A stretch of 64,000 nucleotides of DNA from Streptomyces sp. YPW6 (GTDB lineage: Bacteria; Actinomycetota; Actinomycetes; Streptomycetales; Streptomycetaceae): positions 5,367,001 to 5,431,000 of the forward strand of contig NZ_CP076457.1 of the NCBI RefSeq assembly GCF_018866325.1, written 5' to 3'. The notes beneath the pieces are model-generated. The model saw only the letters and a program-made list of their open reading frames with translations, was not told the origin of the DNA and did not search any database. Below are positions 35,889 to 45,927 of the stretch, one piece after another (within the stretch, counting starts at the first letter, position 1; each line of letters starts with the position of its first letter). The translations under genes and the position numbers were made by a program.

Positions 35889-37415
35889 ATGGCGGACACC
35901 GAACGCGAGATCGAGCGGAAGTACGAAGCCACCGAGGACACCCGGCTGCCCGACCTGACCCGGGCCGCCGGGGTCGACCGGGCCGTCCCGCGCGGCCGGA
36001 CCGAGCTGGACGCCGTCTACTGGGACACCGCCGACCTCCGCCTCGCCGCCGACGGCCTCACCCTGCGCCGCAGGACCGGCGGGGCCGACGCGGGCTGGCA
36101 CGTGAAGTTCCCCGTCGCGCTCGGCGTCCGGGACGAGGTCCGCGAACCCCTCTCCGACACCCTGCCGCCCTCGCTGGCCGCGCTGCTCCGCTCCCGGGTC
36201 CGCCACGCGGAGATCACCCCCGTCGTCCGGCTGCTCACCTCGCGGGACGTCCACCACCTGCTGGCCGCCGACGGCACGCTCCTCGCCGAGGTCAGTGTCG
36301 ACACCGTGCTCGCGGAGCGGCTCGCGGGGGAGGGGACCGGCACCGGCGCCGCCTGGACGGAGATCGAGGCCGAGCTGGCGGACGGGGCCGACCCGGCCGT
36401 CCTGGACGCCGTCGAGAAGCGGCTCCGCAAGGCCGGGGTGCGCCCCGCCCGGTCGTCGTCGAAGCTGGCGAGGGCCCTGGCGGAAACAGCGGCGCACCGC
36501 GACGAGCACGGCCCGGAGGCGTCCGCCGCCCCCACCGCGGGCGACCACGTCCTCGCCTACGTACACAAGCAGATCGGCACGATCGTCCGCCTCGACCCCG
36601 CCGTCCGCCGCGGCCTGCCCGACTCCGTGCACAAGATGCGCGTCGCCACCCGCCGGCTGCGCAGCGCCTTCAAGACCCACCGCAGGATCCTCGACCGCGC
36701 GGCCACCGACCCCCTCGGCGCGGAGCTCAAGTGGCTGGCCGCCGAACTGGGCCTCGACCGCGACCAGGAAGTCCTGGACGAGCGCATCGGCTCCCGCGTC
36801 GAGGCCCTGCCCGCCGCCCTGACGCTCGGCCCGGTGCGCGGCCGGCTCCGGGCCTGGTCCGCCGCCCGCCGCACCGGATCGCGCCGCAGGATCATCGACG
36901 TACTCGACGGGCAGCGGTATCTGGACCTCTTGGAGGCCCTGCACGCACTGCGCGCCGACCCGCCCCTGCGCCCCGCCGCCCGCAAGGCGCCGGGCAAGGC
37001 CCTGGCCCGGACGGTGCTGAGGGACCACCGGAAGCTCGCCCGCCGCTTGGAACACGCCCTGCAGCTCCCGCCGGGCCCCGAGCGGGACACCGCGCTGCAC
37101 GAGGCCCGCAAGGCCGCCAAACGCGCCCGGTACGCGGGCGAGTCGGCCCGCCCCGCGCTGGGCAGGCCCGCCAAGCGGTTCGTCCAGCGGGTGAAGGCGG
37201 TGCAGTCCGTCCTCGGCGACCACCAGGACAGTGTCGTCGCCCGCGAGGCCCTGCGGACTCTCGCGATCCAGTCGCACGCGGCGGGGGAGACCGCGTTCAC
37301 CTGGGGACTTCTGTACGGGCGGGAGGAGGCCGCCGCCGAGGCCCGGGAGCGCGAGCTGCCCGGGGTCTGGGCCCGCGCCGCGGACCCCGGACTGCTGGCG
37401 GATCTGAAGCACTGA
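35889..37415 (+). CDS. CYTH-CHAD domain protein
   Basis: 508 residues. The N-terminal CYTH domain (about 5-200) has the EIERKYE motif (7-13), LDAVYWDTADLRL, LRRR and AEVSVDTV. This fold handles triphosphates or binds polyphosphate. The C-terminal CHAD domain (about 225-500) is helical and rich in conserved His/Arg/Lys: VHKMRVATRRLRSAFKTHR, LGLDRDQEVLDERI, LHEARKAAKRARYAGE. CHAD domains bind polyphosphate granules, so a polyphosphate role is the best inference. GGTAGGTG precedes ATG 35889. It sits 30 bases after rodA and may be read through from that operon. Confidence 0.93.
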   Translation: MADTEREIERKYEATEDTRLPDLTRAAGVDRAVPRGRTELDAVYWDTADLRLAADGLTLRRRTGGADAGWHVKFPVALGVRDEVREPLSDTLPPSLAALLRSRVRHAEITPVVRLLTSRDVHHLLAADGTLLAEVSVDTVLAERLAGEGTGTGAAWTEIEAELADGADPAVLDAVEKRLRKAGVRPARSSSKLARALAETAAHRDEHGPEASAAPTAGDHVLAYVHKQIGTIVRLDPAVRRGLPDSVHKMRVATRRLRSAFKTHRRILDRAATDPLGAELKWLAAELGLDRDQEVLDERIGSRVEALPAALTLGPVRGRLRAWSAARRTGSRRRIIDVLDGQRYLDLLEALHALRADPPLRPAARKAPGKALARTVLRDHRKLARRLEHALQLPPGPERDTALHEARKAAKRARYAGESARPALGRPAKRFVQRVKAVQSVLGDHQDSVVAREALRTLAIQSHAAGETAFTWGLLYGREEAAAEARERELPGVWARAADPGLLADLKH

Positions 37416-37467
37416 GACGCGGGGTACGCTTGATGGTCACCCCTGCCGGCTCACGAAGGTTCGCGAG

Positions 37468-39396
37468 ATGTCTGCCGCATCGGTCTTCCCACAGCTCGAA
37501 GCTCTGCTCCCGCATGTGCAGAAGCCCATCCAGTACGTCGGCGGTGAGCTGAACTCCACCGTCAAGGACTGGGACAGCTGTGACGTCCGCTGGACCCTGA
37601 TGTACCCCGACGCCTACGAGGTCGGGCTCCCCAACCAGGGCGTCATGATCCTCTACGAGGTACTGAACGAGCGCGAGGGCGTCCTCGCCGAGCGCACGTA
37701 CAGCGTCTGGCCGGACCTCGAGGAGCTGATGCGCGAGCACAACGTGCCCCAGTTCACCGTGGACAGCCACCGCCCCGTCGGCGCGTTCGACGTCTTCGGG
37801 CTCAGCTTCTCCACCGAGCTGGGCTACACCAACATGCTCACCGCCCTGGACCTCGCGGGCATCCCGCTGGAGTCCAAGGACCGTGACGTCGACCACCCGA
37901 TCGTCCTCGCGGGCGGCCACGCCGCGTTCAACCCCGAGCCGATCGCGGACTTCATCGACTGCGCGGTCGTCGGCGACGGCGAGCAGGCCGTGCTGGAGAT
38001 CACCGAGATCATCCGCGCCTGGAAGGCCGAGGGCCGCCCCGGCGGCCGCGACGAGGTGCTCTACCGGCTCTCGAAGACCGGCGGCGTCTACGTCCCGCGC
38101 TTCTACGACGTCGAGTACCTCCCCGACGGCCGCATCGGCCGCGTCGTGCCCAACCGGTCCGGCGTGCCGTGGCGGGTCTCCAAGCACACGGTGATGGACC
38201 TCGACGAGTGGCCCTACCCCAAGCAGCCCCTCGTCCCGCTCGCGGAGACCGTGCACGAGCGGATGTCCGTGGAGATCTTCCGCGGCTGCACCCGCGGCTG
38301 CCGTTTCTGCCAGGCCGGCATGATCACGCGCCCCGTGCGGGAGCGAAGCATCACCGGCATCGGCGACATGGTCGACAAGGGCCTCAAGGCGACCGGCTTC
38401 GAGGAGGTCGGCCTCCTGTCGCTCTCCTCCGCCGACCACAGTGAGATCGGCGACATCGCCAAGGGCCTCGCCGACCGCTACACCGACGACAAGATCGGCC
38501 TGTCGCTGCCCTCCACCCGCGTCGACGCGTTCAACGTGGACCTGGCCAACGAGCTGACCCGCAACGGCCGCCGCTCCGGTCTCACCTTCGCCCCCGAGGG
38601 CGGCTCCGAGCGGATGCGCAAGGTCATCAACAAGATGGTCTCCGAGGAGGACCTGATCCGCACGGTCGCCACCGCCTACGGCAACGGCTGGCGCCAGGTG
38701 AAGCTGTACTTCATGTGCGGTCTGCCCACCGAGACCGACGAGGACGTCCTGCAGATCGGCGACATGGCGGTCAACGTCATCGCCAAGGGGCGCGAGGTCT
38801 CCGGCCAGAACGACATCCGCTGCACCGTCTCCATCGGCGGGTTCGTGCCCAAGCCGCACACCCCCTTCCAGTGGGCCCCGCAGCTCAGCGCCGAGGACAC
38901 CGACGCCCGGCTGAAGAAGCTCCGCGACAAGATCCGGGGCGACAAGAAGTACGGCCGCTCCATCGGCTTCCGCTACCACGACGGCAAGCCCGGCATCGTC
39001 GAGGGCCTCCTCTCGCGCGGCGACCGCCGCGTCGGCTCCGTCATCCGCGCGGTCTACGAGTCCGGCGGCCGCTTCGACGGCTGGCGCGAGCACTTCAGCT
39101 ACGACCTCTGGATGAACTGCGCCGAGAAGACGCTCCCCGGGTTCGGCGTGGACGTCGACTGGTACACCACCCGCGAGCGCACCTACGAGGAGGTCCTGCC
39201 CTGGGACCACCTCGACTCCGGCCTGGACAAGGACTGGCTCTGGGAGGACTGGCAGGACGCGCTCGACGAGACCGAGGTCGAGGACTGCCGCTGGACCCCC
39301 TGCTTCGACTGCGGCGTCTGCCCGCAGCTCGACCTGGACATCCAGATCGGCCCCACCGGCAAGAAGCTCCTGCCGCTGAGCGTCGTGAACAAGTAG
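37468..39396 (+). CDS. B12-binding-domain radical SAM protein (TIGR03960 family)
   Basis: 642 residues. The N-terminal part has a cobalamin-binding-like Rossmann region (about 80-190, DVFGLSFSTELGYTNML, IVLAGGHAAFNPEPIADF). The radical SAM cluster is C274-x3-C278-x2-C281 (RGCTRGCRFCQAGM), followed by GLLSLSSADHSEIGD and LTFAPEGGSERMR. The C-terminus contains CFDCGVC, which could hold a second metal. The family precedes a DUF2344 (TIGR03936) gene and RNase E/G in many actinobacteria and clostridia, as here. The substrate is not established as far as I know; a translation or RNA-modification link is guessed from the neighbourhood. ATG 37468 gives the family N-terminus. Confidence 0.93.
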   Translation: MSAASVFPQLEALLPHVQKPIQYVGGELNSTVKDWDSCDVRWTLMYPDAYEVGLPNQGVMILYEVLNEREGVLAERTYSVWPDLEELMREHNVPQFTVDSHRPVGAFDVFGLSFSTELGYTNMLTALDLAGIPLESKDRDVDHPIVLAGGHAAFNPEPIADFIDCAVVGDGEQAVLEITEIIRAWKAEGRPGGRDEVLYRLSKTGGVYVPRFYDVEYLPDGRIGRVVPNRSGVPWRVSKHTVMDLDEWPYPKQPLVPLAETVHERMSVEIFRGCTRGCRFCQAGMITRPVRERSITGIGDMVDKGLKATGFEEVGLLSLSSADHSEIGDIAKGLADRYTDDKIGLSLPSTRVDAFNVDLANELTRNGRRSGLTFAPEGGSERMRKVINKMVSEEDLIRTVATAYGNGWRQVKLYFMCGLPTETDEDVLQIGDMAVNVIAKGREVSGQNDIRCTVSIGGFVPKPHTPFQWAPQLSAEDTDARLKKLRDKIRGDKKYGRSIGFRYHDGKPGIVEGLLSRGDRRVGSVIRAVYESGGRFDGWREHFSYDLWMNCAEKTLPGFGVDVDWYTTRERTYEEVLPWDHLDSGLDKDWLWEDWQDALDETEVEDCRWTPCFDCGVCPQLDLDIQIGPTGKKLLPLSVVNK

Positions 39397-39417
39397 CGCC
39401 CGCTTCGGCGGCGCTGT

Positions 39418-39463
39418 GACGCGAAGGCCCGGTCCCGGCAACTGCGGACCGGGTCTTCGCGTC
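39418..39463 (+). terminator. Terminator of the radical SAM gene
   Basis: GACGCGAAGGCCCGGTCC and GGACCGGGTCTTCGCGTC pair with one G-T wobble over a ten-base loop, 22 bases after the stop. Confidence 0.9.
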
Positions 39464-39472
39464 TTTCACCGC

Positions 39473-40564
39473 GTGGACGACAGAGAGCACCGCCAACTGG
39501 ACCGGTACGCGCCCGAGACCGCCTCGAACAGGCTGCTCCGGGTCGTGGTGCGCATCGTGGTACTGGTCGTGGTCCTGCCCGTCCGGGTCGTCTGGGACCT
39601 CGCGGTCGCCGGCGGACAGGTCTGCCGCAGGGTCCTGCTCCCGCCGGCCGGCCGGGCCCTCACGGCCCTCGCCGACGGGGCGGGGTGGGTCCTGGAGCGG
39701 CTGTTCGGAGGCATCGGCTGGGTGCTGGGATGGCTGATCGGCACCCTGGTGCTCAGACCGCTGAGACGGCTGTACACCTCGGTCCTCACCCCGCTCGGCC
39801 ACGGGCTGCGCTGGACCGGCACCACCCTGCTGGTCCCGGCCGCACGCGCCCTCGGAACCGGCCTGGTCCGGCTGGTCGTCCTGCTGCTCCTCCGCCCGGC
39901 GGCGGGGCTGTGGCGGTACGTGGTCGTCCCGGCGGTGCGCCACGGACTGGTCGCGCCGTCGGCATGGCTGTACGCCAACCTCCTCACCCCTCTCGGCCAC
40001 GGCACGGCCTGGGTGCTGAACCGGCTGGGGCGGGCGCTCGCGGCCACCGGACGCGGTCTGGGCCCGGCGGTCGCCTGGCTGGTGACGACGCTGCTGGTCA
40101 CGCCCCTCGCCCGGACGTACCGCCACCTCCTCGCCCCGGCCGGCCGGGAGATCGCCGCCGCGTTCGAGGTCGCCTGGCGGATCGCCGGGTACGTCTCCCG
40201 GGCCGTCGGCCGGGCCCTCGCCACGATCGCCCGGTACCTGATCGGCGCACCGGCCTCCTGGGCGTACCGCACGGTGTGCACCCCCGTCGGCCACTTCCTG
40301 CGCGACACGGTCTGGGCACCGGCCCGGCGCGCCGGGGCCGAAGCGGGACGGGCCGCCCGCGCGGCCCTCGCCACCGCCCGGGAAACCGTGCGCCAGGCGC
40401 GTCGCGACGCCTGGCGGGCCCTGGTCGGCACCCCGGCCGGCGAGCGGTCCGGGGAACCGCGGGGGATCCCTGCGCGTACTCTGGGTAGTACAACGACTGT
40501 CCCCAGCGCGGCGCAGGCGTCCGAGACCCCTCTGGGCGGCGATCCATTCGCCAAGCAGGGGTGA
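39473..40564 (+). CDS. Repeat-containing hydrophobic protein of unknown function
   Basis: 363 residues from GTG 39473; an earlier in-frame start at 39416 would lie within the upstream terminator and is rejected. Residues about 15-280 are a run of hydrophobic or amphipathic helices with internal repetition: LTPLGHGLRWTGTTLL, LTPLGHGTAWVLNRL and CTPVGHFLRDTVW occur at intervals of about 85-95 residues, each preceded by a Tyr-rich helix (LYTSV, LYANL, AYRTV) and Arg-rich linkers. The last 80 residues are Ala/Arg-rich then Thr/Ser/Pro-rich. It may be an integral or peripheral membrane protein. Wedged between the radical SAM and DUF2344 genes. Not recognised. Confidence 0.75.
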   Translation: MDDREHRQLDRYAPETASNRLLRVVVRIVVLVVVLPVRVVWDLAVAGGQVCRRVLLPPAGRALTALADGAGWVLERLFGGIGWVLGWLIGTLVLRPLRRLYTSVLTPLGHGLRWTGTTLLVPAARALGTGLVRLVVLLLLRPAAGLWRYVVVPAVRHGLVAPSAWLYANLLTPLGHGTAWVLNRLGRALAATGRGLGPAVAWLVTTLLVTPLARTYRHLLAPAGREIAAAFEVAWRIAGYVSRAVGRALATIARYLIGAPASWAYRTVCTPVGHFLRDTVWAPARRAGAEAGRAARAALATARETVRQARRDAWRALVGTPAGERSGEPRGIPARTLGSTTTVPSAAQASETPLGGDPFAKQG

Positions 40565-40645
40565 GCCGGAGCGGCACCCCGGGGGCCACCCGTATTTCGT
40601 GGGCGGCGCGCCACCGCGCCCGCCCCGCACCGAGGAGAAGAACCA

Positions 40646-41470
40646 CTGGGCAAGCGACAGCCCGAAGGCCCGCCGCCCGCACCGGCAGTGCAGCGCATCC
40701 GCCTGCGCTACACCAAGCGCGGCCGCCTCCGGTTCACCAGCCACCGAGACTTCCAGCGCGCCTTCGAGAGAGCACTGCGCCGCTCCGAGGTGCCGGTGGC
40801 GTATTCGGCGGGCTTCACGCCCCATCCCAAGGTCTCCTACGCCAATGCCGCACCCACCGGCACGGGCAGCGAGGCGGAGTTCCTGGAGATCGCCCTCACC
40901 GAAGCCCGGGACCCCGAGGTCCTGCGCGGACTGCTCGACGCGTCCATGCCGGCCGGCCTGGACATCGTCGACGCGGTCGAGGCCCGCACCTCGGGCCTCG
41001 CCGAACGGCTCACCGCCTCCGTCTGGGAGATGCGCCTGGACGGCGTCGACCCCGAGGACGTCCGCGCGGCCGTGGCCGCGTTCGACGCCGCCGAGATCGT
41101 CGAGGTCCAGCGCAAGGCCAAGAACGGCATCCGCACGTTCGACGCCCGTGCCGCCGTGGCCGATCTGCGTGTCGTCGACGCTCCGGCCGATAGGCCGGGT
41201 GAGCGGCCCTGTGCGATACTGCGCCTGGTTGTTCGGCACGTGACACCTGCCGTGCGACCCGACGACGTCCTGTCCGGTCTCCGAGCTGTGGCCGACCTGG
41301 CGCCGCCGGTCCCCGCAGCGGTGACCAGGCTGGCGCAGGGGCTCTTCGACGAGGAGTCCGGCACGGTGACCGACCCTCTCGCGCCCGACCGCGAGGCCGC
41401 CCCGACCGCACATCCCGCGGTCGCCGGGGCAGCCGTCGCGACGGCGCCGGAAGGTGCGGGTTCCGCGTAA
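40646..41470 (+). CDS. DUF2344 (TIGR03936) protein, probable CTG start
   Basis: 274 residues from CTG 40646 (or 260 from GTG 40688). It carries the family block RIRLRYTKRGRLRFTSHRD, AGFTPHPKVSYA and GTGSEAEFLEIAL. The C-terminal 35 residues are Ala/Pro-rich. The GTG at 40688 has no ribosome site. CTG 40646 lies eight bases after GAGGAG (40632-40637), and the extra residues GKRQPEGPPPAPA match the N-terminus I recall for streptomycete homologs, so I prefer the rare CTG start. The family accompanies the radical SAM gene and RNase E/G; biochemical function unknown to me. Confidence 0.88.
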   Translation: MGKRQPEGPPPAPAVQRIRLRYTKRGRLRFTSHRDFQRAFERALRRSEVPVAYSAGFTPHPKVSYANAAPTGTGSEAEFLEIALTEARDPEVLRGLLDASMPAGLDIVDAVEARTSGLAERLTASVWEMRLDGVDPEDVRAAVAAFDAAEIVEVQRKAKNGIRTFDARAAVADLRVVDAPADRPGERPCAILRLVVRHVTPAVRPDDVLSGLRAVADLAPPVPAAVTRLAQGLFDEESGTVTDPLAPDREAAPTAHPAVAGAAVATAPEGAGSA

Positions 41471-41698
41471 GGCGGTCGTTGTAGCGCAGCGCTGTGACCC
41501 GGGCGCCACCTGGGTCGGGCCGCGCACTGACCCACAAGACTTTCGCCAGGCCGTACGCACACCGCATACGGAACCGGCGAGCCAGACATCAGTTCCCGTG
41601 CGGCGCCCGCGCCCCGGACGGCGGTATCGCACCACTGCGGACCGGGCCGGACCGGAATCAGACGCGGCGCCCGGGAACACGACGGGAGAACCGCCCGC

Positions 41699-44600
41699 AT
41701 GCCTCAGCCGAACGAACCCGGCACGACCGGGAACAACGAAGAGAACACCCCCGGGGACAAGCTGCCGCCGCGCCGCCGGCGCCGCGCCGCGTCCCGCCCC
41801 GCCGGCCCGCCCGGCGGCCCCGTGAGCGCTGCCGAGGACGTCACGCCGGCCATACCGGCCGAGGCGTCCGCCGCCCCGGCCACGGACGACACGCCCGGCG
41901 AGACGGCCGCCGAGACCGCCGCCCCGCCCGCCCGTACCCGCCGCCGCGCCGTGCGCAAGGCCACCGCACCCGCGGGCGCCCCCGCGCCGGTGGAGGCCGA
42001 GACCGCCGAGCCCGCCCCGGCCGCCGAGGCGCCCGCGCAGCCGGCCACCGAGGAGGAATCCGCCGCGCCCGCGCCGCGCACCCGCCGTCGCGCGGTCCGC
42101 AAGGCGACGTCCCCGGCCGGTGCGCCGCAGTCCGCCGAGGCCCCGCCCCGGCCGCCGAGACCCCGGCCGAGCCCGCTCCGGAACGTGCAGCCCAGGAAGA
42201 GACCGAGGTCGCCGTGGAGATCCCCGCCGAGGGCCCGGCGCCCCGCCGCCGTCGCGCCTCCCGCAAGGCCACCGCGCCCGTCGGCGCCCCGCAGTCCGCC
42301 GAGGCGGCCGTGGTCGTCGAGCCCGCCGCCGCTGCCGCGGAGCCCGCCCCGGCCGTTGAGTCCGCCGCCGAGGCGGAGCCCGCCCCGGCAGCCGCTCCCC
42401 GCGGCCGTACCCGCCGCCGTGCCTCCGCCCCGGCCGGTGCGCCCCAGTCCGCCGCGCCGGTGTCCGAGCCGGAGCCCGCCGTTGCCGAGCCCGCCGCCGA
42501 GGCCGGTGTCACCCAGGAGGAGGCGCCCGCCCCGCGCACCCGCCGCCGTGCGTCCCGCAAGGCGACGTCCCCGGCCGGCGCGCCGCAGGCCACCGGGTCC
42601 GCCGCGAGCGTCGAGGAGCCCGTCGAGGCGGACGAGGTCGAGGAGGCCGCCCCGCGCGGACGCCAGCGCCGCCGCGCCACGGCCGCCGCCGGCCGCCCCG
42701 AGTTCACGGCCACGACCGAGGAGCCGACCCGCAAGGGCCGCCGCGCCACGCGTCCCGCCGTCGCCGTCTTCCAGGCCCCGGTCTTCGCCGAGCCGATGTT
42801 CCAGACCCCCGAGACCGCGGCCGCCGCCGCTGCCGCGGCCGGTTCCGCCTCGCCGTACGACGCGGTGGACGAGGCCGAGGAGCAGCAGACCGCCGAGGCC
42901 GAGCAGAGCGCCGCGCCCGCCGAGGCCGCGCCGCAGGGTGGTTCGCGCCGCCGTCGCCGCCGCCGTGGCGAGGCGGAGACGGCCGAGCAGGCCGCCGAGA
43001 CCGCCGCCCCGGCCCAGGCGCCCGCCGAGCCGTCCGCCGACGAGGCTCCCGAGGCCGAGGCGGACGAGCAGGAGGCCGAGGACACCGACGAGTACGGCGA
43101 CCGCCCCTCGCGCCGCCGCCGCCGTGGTGGCCGTCGCCGTCGTCGTGGCGAGGCCCACGACACGGACGACGAGCAGAGCACCGAGGACACGCCCGCCCGT
43201 GCCGAGGAGAACCGCTCCGAGGACGAGCAGGAGAGCGGCCGCGGCCAGGCCCCGGAGGCCGCCGAGGAGAGCGAGGAGGACGAGGACTCCTCGGCCTCCG
43301 GTTCGAGCAGCAGCTCCCGCCGTCGCCGCCGTCGCCGTCGCCGCAGCGGTGACGCCGCCGTCGACACCGACAACGGCTCCGACGACCCGGAGCGTACGGT
43401 CGTCAAGGTCCGCGAGCCGCGCAAGAAGGAGGAGCGCGAGCCGGGCACCGGCTTCGACGAGGTCCAGTCCATCAAGGGCTCGACCCGGATGGAGGCGAAG
43501 AAGCAGCGCCGCCGCGAGGGCCGCGAGCAGGGCCGCCGCCGGGTGCCGATCATCACCGAGGCGGAGTTCCTCGCCCGCCGCGAGGCCGTCGAGCGCGTGA
43601 TGGTCGTCCGCCAGAACGGCGAGCGCACCCAGATCGGTGTTCTCGAGGACAACGTGCTCGTCGAGCATTACGTCAACAAGGAGCAGGCCACCAGCTACGT
43701 CGGCAACGTCTACCTGGGCAAGGTCCAGAACGTGCTGCCGTCCATGGAGGCCGCCTTCGTCGACATCGGCAAGGGCCGCAACGCCGTGCTGTACGCCGGA
43801 GAGGTCAACTTCGAGGCGCTCGGCATGGCCCACGGGCCGCGCCGCATCGAGACCGCGCTCAAGTCCGGCCAGTCGGTCCTGGTCCAGGTGACCAAGGACC
43901 CGATCGGCCACAAGGGCGCGCGTCTGACGAGTCAGGTGTCCCTGCCCGGCCGCTACCTCGTCTACGTGCCCGAGGGCTCGATGACCGGGATCAGCCGCAA
44001 GCTGCCCGACACCGAGCGCTCCCGGCTCAAGACCATCCTCAAGAAGATCGTCCCCGAGGACGCGGGCGTCATCGTGCGCACCGCCGCCGAGGGCGCGAGC
44101 GAGGACGAGCTGCGCCGTGACGTCGAGCGGCTCCAGAAGCAGTGGGAGGACATCCGGAAGAAGGCGAAGGGCACCAGCGGCTCCAACGCGCCGACGCTGC
44201 TCTACGGCGAGCCGGACATGACCGTCCGGGTCGTCCGCGACATCTTCAACGAGGACTTCTCCAAGGTCATCGTCAGCGGCGACGACGCGTGGGAGACCAT
44301 CCACGGATACGTCTCGCACGTCGCGCCCGACCTCACCGAGCGACTCTCCCGCTGGACCTCCGAGGTCGACGTCTTCGCGACGTACCGCATCGACGAGCAG
44401 CTGATGAAGGCGCTCGACCGCAAGGTCTACCTGCCCAGCGGCGGTTCGCTGGTGATCGACAAGACCGAGGCGATGGTCGTCGTCGACGTCAACACCGGCA
44501 AGTTCACCGGCCAGGGCGGCAACCTGGAGGAGACCGTCACCAGGAACAACCTGGAGGCGGCCGAGGAGATCGTGCGCCAGCTGCGGCTGCGCGACCTCGG

Positions 44601-45927
44601 GGGCATCGTCGTCGTCGACTTCATCGACATGGTGCTGGAGTCCAACCGGGACCTCGTGCTGCGGCGGCTCCTGGAATGCCTGGGCCGCGACCGCACCAAG
44701 CACCAGGTGGCCGAGGTCACCTCGCTGGGCCTGGTCCAGATGACCCGCAAGCGGGTGGGCCAGGGGCTGCTGGAGTCCTTCTCCGAGACCTGCGTCCACT
44801 GCAACGGCCGCGGCGTCATCGTCCACATGGAGCAGCCGACGTCCGCCGGCGGCGGTGGCGGCGGCAAGAAGTCCAGGAAGCGGGGCCGCGGCGGCGCCGC
44901 CCAGGACCACGAGCACGCCCACGACCACGGCTCCGACGACCACGCGTCCGCCGAGCCGGCGGAGACCGAGGCCGAACTGGCCGCCGAGGTCGCCGCCCCG
45001 GTGGCCGTGGAGCCCGAGGTCACCGCGGACGAGGAGTTCTACAGCAGCGCCGCCGAGGCCGAGGCGGCCGCCTCGCGCCGTGGCCGTCGCCGGGCCTCCC
45101 GCAAGGCGTCGGCCCCGGCCGGCACCCCGAAGGCCGAGGCGTCGGCAGCGGCCGTGGAGGCTCCCGTCGCCGAAAGCCGGCCCGAGCCGACTCCCGACAC
45201 GCCCGCCGAGACTCCGGTTCCGGATTCCTCCGAGGCCGACCAGGCCGCCGAGGCTCCCGCCGAGGCCGCGCCCCAGGGCCGTACGCGCCGTCGGGCCACC
45301 CGAAAGGCCAGCGCTCCGGCGGGTTCGCCGAAGCACGCCGAAGCGGCGGAGCCGGTGCAGCCGGCCGAGCCCGGCACGGACCCGATCGCGGTGGAGGACC
45401 CGGTCGTCGAGGCGCCCACCACCGAGGCCCCGGCCCCGGCGGAGCAGGCCCCCGAGGCCGAGACCCCGGTGTCCGCCCCGCCGCGTGCCCGCCGCCGGGT
45501 GACCCGCAAGGTCACCGCTCCGGCCGGTTCGCCCACCGGGTCGGACGACGCGGAGATCGTCGTGGTCGCCGCGGCGCCCGAGACGATCTCATCCGAAACG
45601 GAGACGCCCGAGGCGAAGGCATCCGAGACGAAGACCCCGGAATCCGGTGACCGGCCGGCCGAGGCAGCCTCGGAATCCGGAGCGACGGATTCCGAGGTGT
45701 CGGAGCCCGCCCCGGCGAAGAAGACGGCCCGCAAGGCCGCCGCCAAGAAGGCCCCCGCGAAGAAGGCGGCGGCCAAGAAGACCGCCACGAAGAAAACCGC
45801 CGCCAAGAAGACGACGGCGAAGACGGCCGCGAAGAAGGCGACGAAGAAGACCGTCGCCGCCGAGCAGTCCTCGCCGTCCGTGACGGTCAACGCGCCCTCC
45901 TCGGAGAGCGAGTCGTCGGCAGGCTGA
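41699..45927 (+). pseudogene. rne: Ribonuclease E/G, interrupted by an apparent one-base frameshift
   Basis: Endoribonuclease of rRNA maturation and mRNA decay. ATG 41699 (GGGAGAA upstream) starts MPQPNEPGTTGNNEENTPGD. At about 42141-42144 (a CCCC run after GCCGAG) the frame moves by one base; the remaining coding sequence continues to 45927, giving about 1409 residues if repaired. Core: S1-like domain (SYVGNVYLGKVQNVLPSMEAAF), DNase I-like domain with VVVDVNTGKFTGQGG and VVVDFIDM, and zinc link CVHCNGRG. Both flanks are low-complexity, with nine Arg-rich RRRAxRKATAPAGxP-type repeats, acidic blocks, and a Lys/Ala-rich tail (KKAPAKKAAAKKTATKK). The unrepaired frame would lose the core. Sequencing error is a serious alternative to a real mutation, since rne loss would be costly. 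Confidence 0.88.

Noticed and set aside
41494..42140. RNase E starting upstream at 41494 in the catalytic-core frame
   Set aside because: The upstream reading in that frame is Arg/Pro nonsense, whereas the other frame gives the repeat-bearing N-terminus behind a ribosome site.
41704..45336. 1200-codon open frame antisense to rne
   Set aside because: Gly/Leu/Ala low-complexity mirror of the repetitive rne sense strand.
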